64,000 nucleotides of DNA, from contig CM067095.1 in the NCBI GenBank assembly GCA_034008185.1, positions 1,286,610-1,350,609 on the forward strand, given 5' to 3'. The stretch comes from Gorsachius magnificus (taxonomy: Eukaryota; Chordata; Aves; Pelecaniformes; Ardeidae). A program made the translations under genes and the position numbers. Below are positions 23,400 to 34,800 of this stretch, one piece after another. The notes below the pieces were generated by a model. It worked only from the letters and a program-made list of their open reading frames with translations, did no database searches and had not been told where the DNA came from. The stretch's first letter is position 1. Every line of letters begins with the position of its first letter.

Positions 23400-23531
23400 A
23401 GCAGCCTCCAGCTCAGAGCTTTATTGAGGTTTTTGCACAAAAAAAAAAACCACCCAGGTCACAGCCTCAGCCAGGGGCATCCCATCAGCCAGCCCCCGGC
23501 ATGGGGGGCAGCGGGGGGGCCGGGGCGTCCC
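23400..23531 (-). terminator. CRYBB3: CRYBB3 3'UTR and poly(A) signal
   Basis: AATAAA on the minus strand is at 23425-23420, about 107 bases past the stop codon. Cleavage is expected near 23400. A 10-base A run on the plus strand (T on the transcript) lies just before the signal. Confidence 0.75.
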
Positions 23532-23697
23532 TCAGCTGTTCTCGAAGCAGCCCCGCTGGTGCCACTGCTGGTCCCGCACGCGGCGCACGGACTGGATGAG
23601 GGGCTGGTTGGCGTCCCACTCGTTCCAGTGGCGGTACTCGCCCTTCTCGAAGACGTGCTGGCGGCCCCGGTACCCGGGGTACTCGTAGCCCACCCAC
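23532..23697 (-). CDS. CRYBB3: CRYBB3 exon 6, Greek-key motif 4 and stop
   Basis: The exon encodes [40 protein letters not shown] and [14 protein letters not shown], then TGA at 23534-23532. The tryptophan-rich loop HWNEW is characteristic of beta-B3. Confidence 0.95.
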
Positions 23698-26404
23698 CTG
23701 CAGGGGACGGAGGCAGCGCTGGGCAGTGCCCCGGGGTCGGCACGTCCCCCCCCGGAGCGGGAGGGCAGCATCCCCGTACCGCCCCGGAGGCTGTGGGGGT
23801 GCCAGTGCCTCTGCCCGCCACAGCCATGCGATGCTCTGCAGTGCTGCCCAGGGCCACCGCTCCGTCACTGCCCAGGGCCACCACTCCGTCACCGCCCAGG
23901 GCCACTGCGGCAGAGCAGCAGCTACAGAGCCCGAGTGGGAAATGCCACCGTGCTGGGAGGGCTTAGAGAGCCCAGGGCAGGGAAGGGGCCATGGCTCCAC
24001 TGCTCCTGCAGCGGCCCCATGTCACACAGCCCTAATGACACTGCCTCGGTCCCCCTCACTCCCTACGGGCTGGGGAAAGGGTGGCAGTGGGGAGGGAGCA
24101 AGGGACACGATGGGCACAAGCAGCATCGTGGGGACAGCTGCCCCGTCCCCACCGCAGCGGCTGTGCCCGGCATCCCCAACACCACGCTGTGGGGGACCAG
24201 CCGTGGTGCCATGGGACCTCATTGGGGTGTCCCCGTGTGTCCCCAGTGTGACCATCCTTACGTTCCGTTCAGGGCCCTGACGCTGGCCACGCGGTCCTGG
24301 AAGCCGTGGGCCCAGAGGCTGGGGACATCGTCATCCACGATCTCCATCTTCCTCCCGGTGTAGCCCGCGTTCTCAAAGAGGTGGATCTTGTGGTCGGGGC
24401 TGTCCTGGGGGGAGGCATGGGTCAGGGGCTGCCCTGCCCCGCACGCCCCCCGCGACCCTCCCAGCCTGGCGGTCCCCAGCGCCGTGGCCATGCTGCTCCT
24501 CCCTGGGGACACAGGCACCCCAACGCAGTCGCTACTCACGATCTGGAGGGGGCGGATGGACATGAGGCTGTCGCTGTTGTGGCTGTTGGACCAGGAGTCC
24601 CAGCGTGGGTAGTCCCCCTTCTCCAGCACAAACTGCTCCCCGGCGAAGGCTTGCCGCTCGAAGCCCAGCCACCTGCAGGACCAGAGGGTCGGGGAGGGCA
24701 TGGCCACCCCCACACAGGGGGAGCGCCCCAGCACGAGGCAGGATGGCTCCCCACGAGCAGGGGGGTGCCAGGGATGCTCTCCCTGCCCCCCCCACCCCAG
24801 GGCTTGTCCGTCCTCTGCACCCCAGACTTACGGGCCAGACTCCACCCGGATGGAGCCCACCTTCTCCAGCTCTTTCTCGTTGATGTTGGGGAGCTCCTCC
24901 GTCAGCTCGCACTTCTTCCCCTGGAAATTCTCCAGCTCATAGATCGTGATCTAAAGCGGGGAGAGACTCCATCAGCTGCCGCTGCGGCCACGCTGCGGGG
25001 GGGAGCACCCCGCACCAGCGCCGGACCCCCCTGGCAAACACAAGCAGCAGCAGAGCGGAGCTCTCCGGCCACGTCCCCTCCATCCCTGCTGCCCCACGGC
25101 GCCGTCGCTCCTCTCCTGCGGCAAAGCCGGATCCCACCACGTGCCTCTGCCCCGACAGACGGCTCCCGGGCTTCGCTCCACAGCTGGGTATTGGCCAAAA
25201 TGTTTGCTCGGTAAAACGCAGGTTGGTATTTCATCTGTGACAGGCTGAAAACAAGCTGACCGGCTCAAACACAGCATCAAAACCACAGAGGGTTTGGGCT
25301 AAGAGACCCCCAGGGCCATGGGCTGCGGTCTCCTGCCCCCAGCCCACTCGCAGCCCATCCTTGCCTTCTCACTGCTCCCTCCGGATCCATTTGTTCCCCA
25401 GGCCTGGCCTGGAACAAGCTTGGGTTTTGGTGTTTTCCTCTGAACCCTGCTGGGTGCAGAGCCCACAGCGCGTCCCCGGGACCCCCCGCTCCCGCAGAGC
25501 TTGGGGCTGAGCCGCAGGAGGAGCCCGAGCCAGCACGGTGGGGAACGGGGCCCAGGGTGCCCAGCGCAATTCGGGGACCAGGGGGGTCGGCACGGCAGCC
25601 GGGCTGCACACGCGTGTGGCCAGGCACCCCCCGGCCCCAGGGGGGTCCCAGCTGAAACCCCTGAGCCGGGGCAAGGGCAGAGCTTCCTGCAGACACTGCA
25701 CGATGGGGGGTATCAAGGGGTGGAGGAGGTGACACCCGTGGGTCCTCAGGAACTTCTTCCCACCCCAAAGCAATAAGCCCAGCCCAAGCTCCCAGCACCT
25801 CTTCACCCCATTTGCAGGATCTGCCCCCCCCTCCAGCTTCCTCAGCCAGGAGCTTCCCGGCTTCCCAGGCTGCAGCCATTGCAACACCCGCCGCCGATTT
25901 CCCTCTGACGAACCTACGAGCCTAAGAATTAGAACCTAAAAAAAAATGTGCAAGGAATTTCCCTGCTCAAACCTACAGCCGATCCTTGCCGGGAGGGGGT
26001 ACTTTATCTCCTGGATTAAGATACTGCACACCAGACCGTCAGGAAAACGAACTTGGCAGCCACAAACGCGGGGAGCAGCGTCTCCTCCTGCCAGGCAGCA
26101 GCAAATCCCCCGGACGAAGCCTCCCCCCCCCGGCCCGCAGCCCCACGCAGCTCGGCCCGGTGGGCGAGGAGCAGATTTATCAGCATTCGGGGAGCCGCAG
26201 GCCGCTCGCCACCCCGGTACAACCCGCGGTGCTTTGACACCGCTGCCAGCCCGGTGCGCACACACTGCGACACGCGGTGACCTACAGCGTCGCCCGAAGC
26301 CCGTCCGTAACCAGTTGCCCCCAGTATACCTTGTAATTGCCACCTCGCTCGCCAGCACCCTCCCCAGTCACCATCTGCTCGGGGGGACTTTGCTGCTCAG
26401 TCAT
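23532..26404 (-). CDS. CRYBB3: CRYBB3, beta-B3 crystallin (five coding exons)
   Basis: This gene encodes beta-B3 crystallin, a lens structural protein with two domains of two Greek-key motifs each. Coding exons on the minus strand are 26404-26330, 24950-24832, 24672-24540, 24404-24262 and 23697-23532 (75, 119, 133, 143 and 166 bp). They join to 636 bp, that is 211 residues plus TGA, the usual length. The protein starts [20 protein letters not shown] and ends [11 protein letters not shown]. Diagnostic stretches are [58 protein letters not shown] and [13 protein letters not shown]. Every junction has AG and GT in the correct phase. The start ATG has a good context (GCACCATGA). It lies between KIAA1671 and CRYBB2, the conserved vertebrate order. 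I see no damage. Confidence 0.97.
24262..24404 (-). CDS. CRYBB3: CRYBB3 exon 5, Greek-key motif 3
   Basis: The exon is 143 bp. It starts GAC AGC CCC GAC CAC AAG directly after CCCCCCCAG, the normal layout for this exon, and serves as the in-window comparison for the abnormal CRYBB2 exon 5. It ends ALNGT at donor GTAAGG. Confidence 0.95.
24540..24672 (-). CDS. CRYBB3: CRYBB3 exon 4, Greek-key motif 2
   Basis: The exon is 133 bp, from a CCTGCAG acceptor to a GTGAGT donor. It encodes [20 protein letters not shown], then [20 protein letters not shown] and PLQI. It ends in phase 0 immediately before the connecting peptide. Confidence 0.95.
24832..24950 (-). CDS. CRYBB3: CRYBB3 exon 3, Greek-key motif 1
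   Basis: The exon is 119 bp. It begins after GCTTTAG with [20 protein letters not shown], contains the motif signature YELENFQG, and ends within the proline codon of VESGP at donor GTAAGT. The intron before it is about 1.4 kb, the longest in the gene. Confidence 0.95.
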
Positions 26405-26409
26405 GGTGC
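26330..26409 (-). CDS. CRYBB3: CRYBB3 exon 2, first coding exon
   Basis: Five UTR bases (GCACC) precede the ATG at 26404-26402. The acceptor is TTTTCCAG and the donor is AAG followed by GTATAC. It encodes the 25-residue N-terminal arm, rich in Gln, Glu and Gly, ending GGNYK in phase 0. Confidence 0.93.
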
Positions 26410-26859
26410 CTGGAAAACCCAAATTGCAGGAGGTTAAAACAGCATCGCTTTTACGTGAGGTATCAGCCTTTAAACCCTCAAGTGTTGATAAAATAGAGAA
26501 GATGAAGCTGGCGTGGGAACAGGTAGCAAATGTTAATCAGTTCCCCCCGAAAGCCGCAGCGGTCAATCCCGGGGGATGTCCAGGCTGGAAGGAAGCACTC
26601 CCTTATCCATCCTCCTCTCCCTCCTGCATGGGGCCCTGCGTCCTCACCCGGGCATCACCGTGGGGCCAGAGAGCCCACGACCGAACCAAGTGACACCACC
26701 TTCCAGGTGACACAGGAGCCCTCTCTGACCCTGGGCAGCTCACCCGGTTGCTCACTGAACTCGCGCCTAAAAGCCAAAGCCTGCCCTTAGCTTCCAGGCA
26801 GGAATTTGCTGGGTTTCCAGCTGCTGACATCTTTCCCCACTAACAGGGAAATATATTTA

Positions 26860-26884
26860 TATATATATATAAACATATATATGT
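26860..26884. repeat. TA-rich microsatellite in CRYBB3 intron-1 flank
   Basis: A short ATATATTTATATATATATAT tract followed by ACATATATATG, inside the predicted CRYBB3 intron 1. Confidence 0.8.
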
Positions 26885-27214
26885 AACTCCGACAGCTCTC
26901 CCTTGCCCCCACAGCCCAGCATCCCAGGGGGGCACCAAACCCTCCGGGAACATCTCAGAGAGTTCCCATTGGAATAGGAAACCCCGTCCGAAGGCGCCTT
27001 CCCCGCCTGCTCTTGCCGCGCTAACGCGAGGGGTTGTCGAGGGGTTAGCAGGAGATGAAGAAAAGAAACCGGGGTTGACCGGCGTCCGTAAGCAAAACCC
27101 GGCAGCGTCACTGCCCGCGAAGCGTTAGCAAAAGGTTCGCTATAGCGAGACCTCGGCTCAGACGCGCTAATTCTTTTTCAAAGCCCTTTCCAGTCCCAGC
27201 AGTGCCGCCGCTAC

Positions 27215-27238
27215 CTCTCCCGGCGTGGTTCCGCTCTG
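27215..27238 (-). other. CRYBB3: CRYBB3 exon 1 (non-coding), candidate
   Basis: The inferred exon runs from about 30 bases after the TATA-like box to a donor GGAGAG followed by GTAGCG at 27214-27213. The TATA-to-donor distance (about 50 bases) resembles that in CRYBB2. Intron 1 would be about 805 bp. The donor is not a strong one, so the boundary is tentative. Confidence 0.4.
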
Positions 27239-27261
27239 CCGGCCGGCGCGGGCAGCCCTGC

Positions 27262-27269
27262 TATTTATG
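27262..27269 (-). promoter_or_regulatory. CRYBB3: CRYBB3 TATA-like box
   Basis: The minus strand reads CATAAATAG. It lies about 40 bases downstream of a Maf-type palindrome and about 50 bases upstream of a possible exon 1 donor, which is a coherent core promoter layout. Confidence 0.5.
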
Positions 27270-27303
27270 GGTTGCTTCTGAACAGAACAGCACATTATTT
27301 GGA

Positions 27304-27316
27304 CGCTGATACAGCA
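27304..27316. promoter_or_regulatory. Maf-recognition-element-like palindrome upstream of CRYBB3
   Basis: The minus strand reads TGCTGTATCAGCG, which matches 10 of 13 positions of the Maf consensus TGCTGACTCAGCA. Both TGCTG and TCAGC half-sites are intact. L-Maf/c-Maf binding to such sites is established for chicken lens crystallin promoters. The position, about 40 bases before the TATA-like box, fits that role. Binding here is inference. Confidence 0.45.
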
Positions 27317-27319
27317 GCT

Positions 27320-28050
27320 GCGTCCACTGAATTCCAGCCGTGAGATTTCATCTCAATAGCGCGGGCTCCCAGCGTGCTATGGAAGCGTTATTCAGATTTC
27401 TCCCGGCTGTCCCCTAAAAATGTGCCACTCGATTTACAGAAGATTAACGTCGAAATTCCCATCAGTACGTTCACGCTGCTTCTTGCCAGGCTCTCTGGAA
27501 AACTCTCCCATCAGCAGTTAACGGGAGGGTTCAGCTTAGAAACCAAGCACAGCAAAAAAAAAAAAAACAAAAAAACAAAAAAAAAACCAAAAAAACCCAC
27601 CCATGCAAAATATTTACAGCTTGTTTGGGCTCGAGGGCGAGAGGAGACGTGGGGCTGGTGTCCGCTCCCCAGAGCTCTGCTGGAAGGACGGCAGGGAAGC
27701 TGGGGGCACCACGGCTGCCACTCGAGGTGCCGGTCCTCACCTCGGCTGTGACCCTTGCCAGGAAGGTTCTCTCCATCCAGGCCCCTTTCCTCCTTTGCGC
27801 CCCGTTTCACCTCCCTGCCCCGTGCGTTTGCTGGGAGCACCGCACGAGCCCTGGGCTCAAGGAGGTGAATGGGGTCTTTTTGGAGCCAAGGGCCTCGTCC
27901 GTCGGCCCGTCCATCGTTACAGGCAAAGCATGCCCTGGGGAGGGGAAAGCGCAGTGCTCCCCCACCAGGTGCCAAGCCGAGAGCGTTGGACTTTGCTGTA
28001 GGGGGTCCGACTCCCTCTTCTTCAGTGGACACTGAGCCATGTTCAGCCAA
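27320..28050. other. Upstream flank of CRYBB3
   Basis: Contains a long A-rich tract at 27554-27598. No gene is recognised. Proximal sequence may hold lens enhancer elements, but beyond the Maf-like site I cannot name any. Confidence 0.35.
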
Positions 28051-28300
28051 AGCGATGGGACGAGGGGCACCGGCCTCCAGTTGTGCCAGGGCAGGGTTAG
28101 GTTGGACATTGGGAACAATTCCTTCCCCAAAGGGCTGTCAGGCACTGGAAGGGGCTGCCCAGGGAAGGGGTCGAGTCCCCAGCCCTGGGGGGATTTAACA
28201 GCCGGGCAGAGGCGGTGCTGAGGGCCGGGGTTTAGTGGTGGACAGGTACAGTTGGACTCGATGATTTTAAAGGGCTTTTCCAACCCAATGATTCTATGAT
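28051..28300 (+). mobile_element. CR1 LINE 3' fragment
   Basis: The plus strand carries CCAGTTGTGCCAGGGCAGGG, GGCTGCCCAGGGAAGGGGTC, GGACTCGATGATTTTAAAGG and the tail CCAACCCAATGATTCTATGA. About 250 bases remain. Confidence 0.9.
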
Positions 28301-29845
28301 CCCTCTGCTCTCGCAGGGTTTCCTACCTGCTCTGAGCCTCTCTAGTCTTAAAGCGAACAACTCCACGTGAAACATTTACCGAAATTGCCGAGAAGCCACT
28401 CCACGAGGACAGGCTGGACAAACTGGAAGGCTGTCTCGTTGGCCGATGTTGGGAAAAGCGTCCCGTCTGCGCAGCACCCCGGTGGGGCTCTCTGCTGCCG
28501 TGGTTGTATCGGAGCCACATGCTGGAGCCCCTCGTGGCAAGTAGCTCAGCAGCCTCTGTTGTCACGGGCGAAATGGCATTTTGTGCCCAGCACGGCGCAG
28601 CCGTTTGACGTCGCCCACTTTCACTGCAGTCCCCTTTTCCCGTGTTCATCTTTTCCTTTGGATACGAAACTGCTTGGCTGTAAAACAGACGCTGACTTCT
28701 GAGGCCTCAGAAGAGAACGGAGCGTGTTGATTTGTCTCGTTCAGCAAACACAACAGCAACAGATCAGAAATACAGAATTTTATCCTACCAGTCCGTTCCC
28801 TGCCCGCGTCCCCACTACGCTCAGCTCTGCAGTGCCCGTGAATCTCCCTGCCCCGAGCTCGGGGAGCCTGCACCTTGATAAGGCGATTACAGGGACGCGA
28901 CAGAAGGGGCACTAGATCTCATTGATTTGCCTTCCCAACAGAACTCCATTTCCCTTCGCTGTCAGCCTCTTAAATCCCTTTGAGAAATGCTGAGAGTGTT
29001 AGAAAATTTTTTTCCTTACTACCTAGGAAAGCTAAACCTGAATGGTTAATTGTACAGTAGCCAGAACAGCAGCCAGGATATCTTTTATTACTTTGGAAAT
29101 TATGCGGTACACAGTATTTTCCATAGCACAACACATTTACTGTGACCTACATTTCCATATTCTATAAGGCTACGTGGAACAATATAAAATTTTAATCCAT
29201 ACAATAGCTCCTTTAGGCTCGATACCACCACGTTTAATATGGAAAGAGCAAAATCCACGAGCCATCAGCCTCGTCTCTCCTCCAAATCCCACCAGAAGAC
29301 TCAGAAGTTATTTCAGGTGGTTTTGTGAAAATACTCTGAGCCGAGAGGAGGGCCGCGGGAGGGGGGCAGTGCTCACCACGACCAGCGACCTCCAACCCCA
29401 GCTCGGAAGGACGCCCACCATCCGCCCTCGCCAGGCAGGACCCGGGGTTCCCGGGCGCCGCAGTCCCAGCGGAGAGGCCTCTCAACACCGCATCCCTAAA
29501 GCCACATTAGAGCTCCACAGCAGCTGGTTCTGCCCCAAAAGCCCCGTCCCCCCCAAAAGCCCACCTTCGCTCCTGCCGTTATCACTCGAGCTCTGTGAGA
29601 GCTATGGGTTGTTTCTCCTACATCTTACACCAACCGCCCGCTCTCGGGAGCGCAGAGCTCCAGCTGGTGAGACGACGAGCCCTTGCTTTCCCCACACATT
29701 TCTGTTTGACCACAGCGAGACCCCCGCCTCCGGCGCGGCGGCTGGGGTGACTTACCCAACGGATCCTGCGCCCCTCGGGACGCGGGGTGGGCTGCAGGCT
29801 GCTCCGCCACCTCTGCGCCGGGGGCTCGCACCAGAGCCCAAAGAG
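28301..29845. other. Intergenic, AT-rich centre
   Basis: Positions 28930-29230 are AT-rich and non-repetitive and could be conserved regulatory DNA. The rest is mixed composition with no recognised gene. Confidence 0.35.
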
Positions 29846-30177
29846 CTATTCCAGACCATAGAACGTCATGCTCGGGGGGGGGGTTGGTGGGTCGGTCGGT
29901 CGCTCGGGTACTGATCGCTGCTCGGGACGGGCTGGGCATCGGTCGGCGGGTGGTGAGCAATTGCATTGTGCATCATTCATTTTGTATATTCTGTATATTT
30001 TGTTATCATTCTCATTATTACTATTATTATTTTCTCTTATTAAACTGCCTTTATCTCAGCCCTCGGCTCTAACCTTTTTCCCCTTCCCGATTCTCTCCCC
30101 CATCCCACTGAGGGAGGGGGGGGGAGTGAGCGAGCGGCTGCGTGGTGCTGAGTTGCCCGCCGGGTTAAACCACGACA
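29846..30177 (+). mobile_element. Avian ERVL-like LTR, 3' portion (solo or truncated)
   Basis: Recognisable LTR blocks are GGCTGGGCATCGGTCGGCGG, GTGGTGAGCAATTGCATTGT, a (TTA)n-rich stretch, TATTAAACTGCCTTTATCTC with its ATTAAA poly(A) signal, TTCTCTCCCCCATCCCACTG, GAGCGGCTGCGTGGTGCTGA and the terminal GGGTTAAACCACGACA. No internal retroviral genes follow, so it is a solo or partial LTR. The 5' limit is uncertain. Confidence 0.75.
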
Positions 30178-30500
30178 GCCACCCTGCCTGGCAGCACGCC
30201 GAACTCCCCGTCTCCCAGCAAACCAAGGCATCCCGGGAGAAAGCGTGGGTTTACAGTTCGAAGCTGGGTATCTGCAGTAAGCGATCAGCAAACCCCTTCC
30301 ACCACACCACGCGTGAACACAGGGCCGCCTCCCAGGACCCCACGTTCAACTGACTTCACAAGGATGTTCAACAAGCAGACACAGCCTCGCCCGTGCCGGC
30401 AATCCTGCTCTCCTCCACGGGTTCACTCCCAGCGCACTGGGGGTCCCACGCAGACGGAGTGGATTTGGGCTGGGACCAGAGGAGCGCGGGGACCCCAAAG

Positions 30501-30645
30501 GAGCTCTGGTTCCTCTGGCTCCAGAAGAGGAGCTCTGGTTCCTCTGGCTCCAGAAGAGGAGCTCTGGTTCCTCTGGCTCCAGAAGAGGAGCTCTGGTTCC
30601 TCTGGCTCCAGAAGAGGAGCTCTGGTTCCTCTGGCTCCAGAGGAT
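30501..30645. repeat. 29-bp minisatellite, 5 copies
   Basis: Near-perfect copies of GAGCTCTGGTTCCTCTGGCT followed by CCAGAAGAG start at 30501, 30530, 30559, 30588 and 30617. The period of 29 is not a multiple of three, yet frames on both strands stay open through the array. Confidence 0.93.
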
Positions 30646-30649
30646 CAAG

Positions 30650-31814
30650 TTAAATGAAGGACCTCTCGCTTCTTACACCACCAACACCCAGGGCAGTAAT
30701 GCCGTAGCATCAGCAACACATTTTTTTTTGTAGTAAGGAGAAAAAGGCGTAGAGACAGAAGTGCCTTCTACTGGGGGGCAGACTCTTAAAGCATTGTATT
30801 TAAAATTATTTATTTGATATTTGTCTTGGAACTGCCCTGACCCCCGCTAGGCTATTTTGGTACCTCAGGTCTTCACGTAACACCTTGACATGAAACCACA
30901 TCCTGGGTTTAATACCCAAGACAGGAGGCGCATTTCGGGGTGTTTGCACAAGCACGAAGGGTTATAAAGCCCTGGTGACGCTGCCGCTCCAGGCGGAGCG
31001 GACGACGGACAGCCCGCGCGTAGAACTCGCACTCACGGGGCATTTAACAGTTTGCCAGTAAGTGTTTGCAAACAAGCAAGAGAGTAAAGCAAACTTCTGT
31101 GCAAGCAAAGACCTGAGGGGTTAACTCCTCTAGGGCCACGCTATAAAAAGGTTTCAGACTTCAAAGGCTGCACCCTTCTCTGGAGGAATCAAAACCAAAG
31201 CACGGCAAGGCTCGGAACAGCAACCCCAATTAAAGGACCCAAATTAAAGCCACGCAGACCTTACAAAGGTGAATTTGCAAGCAGAAAAATAAAAAGGAAG
31301 AAATCCACCACCGGGAATTCCAATAAAAAGAAACAGGAGGACTGTGCAGATCCCCAACCGACAAACTGAAGCGGGGGGAGGATTTCTGGTAGTAACGAGA
31401 GAAAAGTGCCATCAGAAAAGAAGTCTTCTGAAATGCCACAAACTGGACTTTCACTTTTAAAACCCATCACTCCACCCGTGCAGCTTTTTAAGCCAGCAAA
31501 AGCAGCTGAGGGGCTGTAAGGGAAGGGGCGAGGGCGCCGCGCGCCACGGGGTCGCCAGGATCTCCGCCGTGGTTGTTACTGCTCAGGCACTGCCGGGACA
31601 GGAGTCGAAACCTCTAAAGCAGGGGCCAGTACCTAAGGAAAAAGCGTCCCTGAAGGAAGCGCCAAAGCAAAGGGCTCACTCCCAGCTCGTATTAACTGCA
31701 AAAAAAAAAAAAAAGCACGTGGCAACAAAAGCATAAAAAAATTCAACAAGCATTATTTGGAATGAAAATAGAATTGTATAAAGTGTATTACAGGATGTTC
31801 TATCAGTTAAGAAG
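30650..31814. other. Intergenic between LTR/minisatellite and KIAA1671 3' end
   Basis: Mixed composition; no gene, RNA or further repeat is recognised apart from A runs near 31699-31713. Confidence 0.35.
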
Positions 31815-34800
31815 TAATAACATATTTATAGATCTTTTATTACATAGTGATCACCCGAAGAGAAGGAAATAGATCTTTAATCCATGTACAATATAAAGAA
31901 AAGAGCAGAAAAAACACTTTCCCGTTCAACAACATTCTAAAGATGCTTTTTTAATCCAACATTTAAGCATTAAACATTTCTCAGTAGTAGGCTGAACTAC
32001 TCAATACAGTAGGTTTCAGTGCACTGTCCAAGCGGGTGTGGAACTGCACACACATCCAGAGGGCTTTGTGGAAACCCAGAATTAATCCCCTCTGCTTCCT
32101 CCACCACAGAGCAGCCACCGCCGTTACAGAATCGCTGGCCTTCATTTCTCAGACCAAGACCCAGGACACCCTCCAACGGTTGGTCATGCAACCCTGCCAA
32201 CCCGCCGAATTCCAAAATTGAGCCTGTGTCGACATTCCCGGGAGCAGGGGGAATTTACCTGATTTCTAGGTACTGTACTAGGTCCTTCTAGCCCCACTTC
32301 ATCTGAGCAACGGTAGGCAAAGCCATCGCTGTTCTCCTCCCGCACCCGCAACCGCCGCTGCTTGGGCTGACCGAAGCGCACGCGCGTGTGTCGCACGCGG
32401 CGTACGACCGACGGTACACCTCGAGCGCTGCCAAAAAAACGTATCCCGAAAGAGACACACGCAAAGCTTATCTGAAAAGAGTCGCCGTTTCCACCATCGT
32501 CTAAAGAGGAGGGAAGAAAACATGCGCAACATTTTAAAGTGAGCGAAGAGCGGCTCTTTAATAGCGCTCGACTGCATCCAAGCCCATCTCCCGTCGCCCG
32601 GGGTTGAAAGCCACACAGAACCCAACGCTTGGCAGAAATCTCGGGGATCATTTCTTCATTGGTAGCAGAAGGGGCTGTAAAACTGTAACGGTGGGAACAG
32701 CTCTGATGTAAAATAGGGCAAAGCAGCAAGTAAAGATTTCTTACATAAGAGAAACGTACTTATTTCATCTCCATTAAGTACAGGGAGCTGCGATCGGAGC
32801 TAAATCTGGGACAGAGACGTGCATATGGGACTCGTCTCCTGACATACTGCTGCGATTTCCTACGAGCAGGCTGGGACCAAAAATCACCTCATCTGTGACT
32901 CCTCCGTGAGAAGGATTGGCACATGGTTTTGGCAGCTACGAGCTTGATAGACAGCAGACCAGGCACGCCACTCTGGTTAGCAGATGCACCATCGTGGTAA
33001 CCCCGCATAAATCAAGCTTTCCGAAACGCTCATCATTTAAAAAAAAAAAAAAAAAAGAGGGGAAAAAAAAAAAAAAAAAAAGGAAAATGAGTTCAAGTGC
33101 TGGTGCTTTATCTTTGCTATCTACGCTCACCCGCAGGACACAGAAAGTGCGAGGCGAGGAGCGGCCTCTGCTCCTGCTCCAGCCCCGCGCCGCCAGAGGG
33201 CACCCGGGGAGGAGCGCGCCCCGTCCCCCTTCGTTTGTCCACGCTGCTGCTTTCTTAGCCGAGGCGAGAGGAACACCAATGCGACAGAATCACCTTCCTT
33301 GCTGGGCTACATTTTGAAAGGTTTACTGAAAAGAGCACTTATTTGGGGAAAGAAAAAAGTGTGTCTTGAATGGACCTCTCGGCTGACTTCAGCATCCGTA
33401 TTCAAAGATACGAACAAACTTGAGATATCAGTGGTATCCCTAAGACCCGTGTTACGCATGATAGATCGATACCGCTAGAACAACATCGGTCTTACCAAGA
33501 GAAGAGAAGTAAATCATCTGAGAAACTGAAGATCACATTGAGGTTATCCCACAAAATCAGCATAAAAATAAAAACTTAAACCTGGTATTTACAGATTAAC
33601 GAATAAAAATATGAAGTGGGACTATCGGAACTGCTATTAAAGTGACATTCAACAGTTAACTGGAACCCTGATATGAGTGTAACATCCTCCCGCTTCCCTT
33701 CCTTTTTTGTTATAAAAACAGTATTTACATTTTTTTTGTTGTTTTTAAAGAGAACTGGTTGACATTATTGCTTGATCCTTTTTAGGAAAGACATTCCAAT
33801 GAAGCAATTATTCCACATGCTGACAAAACACAGAATATACCATTTCAAGAGTGACAAAAGTTAACATTTTGTTCATCTAAAAATTATATTCATCTGCTAG
33901 GTCAGCAGATCACATGTAAATATAAGCCAATCAAAAATACATTTTACAAAAAATAATCAAGTTTCCTTTTTCAATATGGCAGTAAACATAATTTGTTCTT
34001 TCACTCTCACCTTCCACAAACTTCATTCTAAATAGGAGCTTACTATTTTTTCACAAAAAAAAAAAAAGATAAATTTGATTAAAATTGTTATTTTCATAAA
34101 CAAACACAAAGCCCAGCTTACACCTGATGCGCCTACCAAAAGTCACTTCTGAGTTGCTGAACACCTACGTGGAAGCGTAGTCTTTGTCCAACAGCGAGAG
34201 GACTTCCCTGGTGCACAGCACACCTAATATTAAAATCTTTTAAGACTTTCTGAAGTGCTAGCTAGGAACCACCGGCTCTTCTTCCAGGCAGGGACTACCC
34301 TCCCATAGCTGAAAAGACACAGCTTTGTATTTGACTATGAATGTTAAGCAGCTTTCTCCACGAAACAGGAAGGCACCATGCACATAGCAGTTGAGGCAGG
34401 AAGCAAACAGCAGCAACATGACGTGTGAATTTTAGGTTCAGATGAGTTAAGGCTTCTGTTAAACTTCTTTATCTTCTTCTGGTTAGAATCACTATCTGGA
34501 AAGAAAAAAAAAAGAGAAGCAACTGAAGTAATGGTGTGACACGGTCACGAAAGCAGTCAGACCCCTCCCAGCGGAAGAGGAAGCCCACAAATGCCTACTA
34601 CTGTCCTACTGCCACCGTGGTTTCGTCCCACTGAATGCGCTAAATGCTCCCGAGCTGCCCAGAATACTGCTGGAACGACACACGCCAAGGTTTACAACAC
34701 TTATGCAAGCCCGCTGCCCAGCGCTCTCGCTTGACAGCAGCACCATGAAACCAGCAGCACCATGAAACCAGCAGCACCATGAAACCAGCAGCACCATGAA

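Noticed and set aside
16929..26420. Assignment of the two crystallins as CRYBB1 and CRYBA4
   Set aside because: CRYBB1 and CRYBA4 lie head to head, and CRYBB1 has a long Pro/Ala N-terminal arm. Here both genes are in tandem with short arms, and the sequences match beta-B2 and beta-B3.
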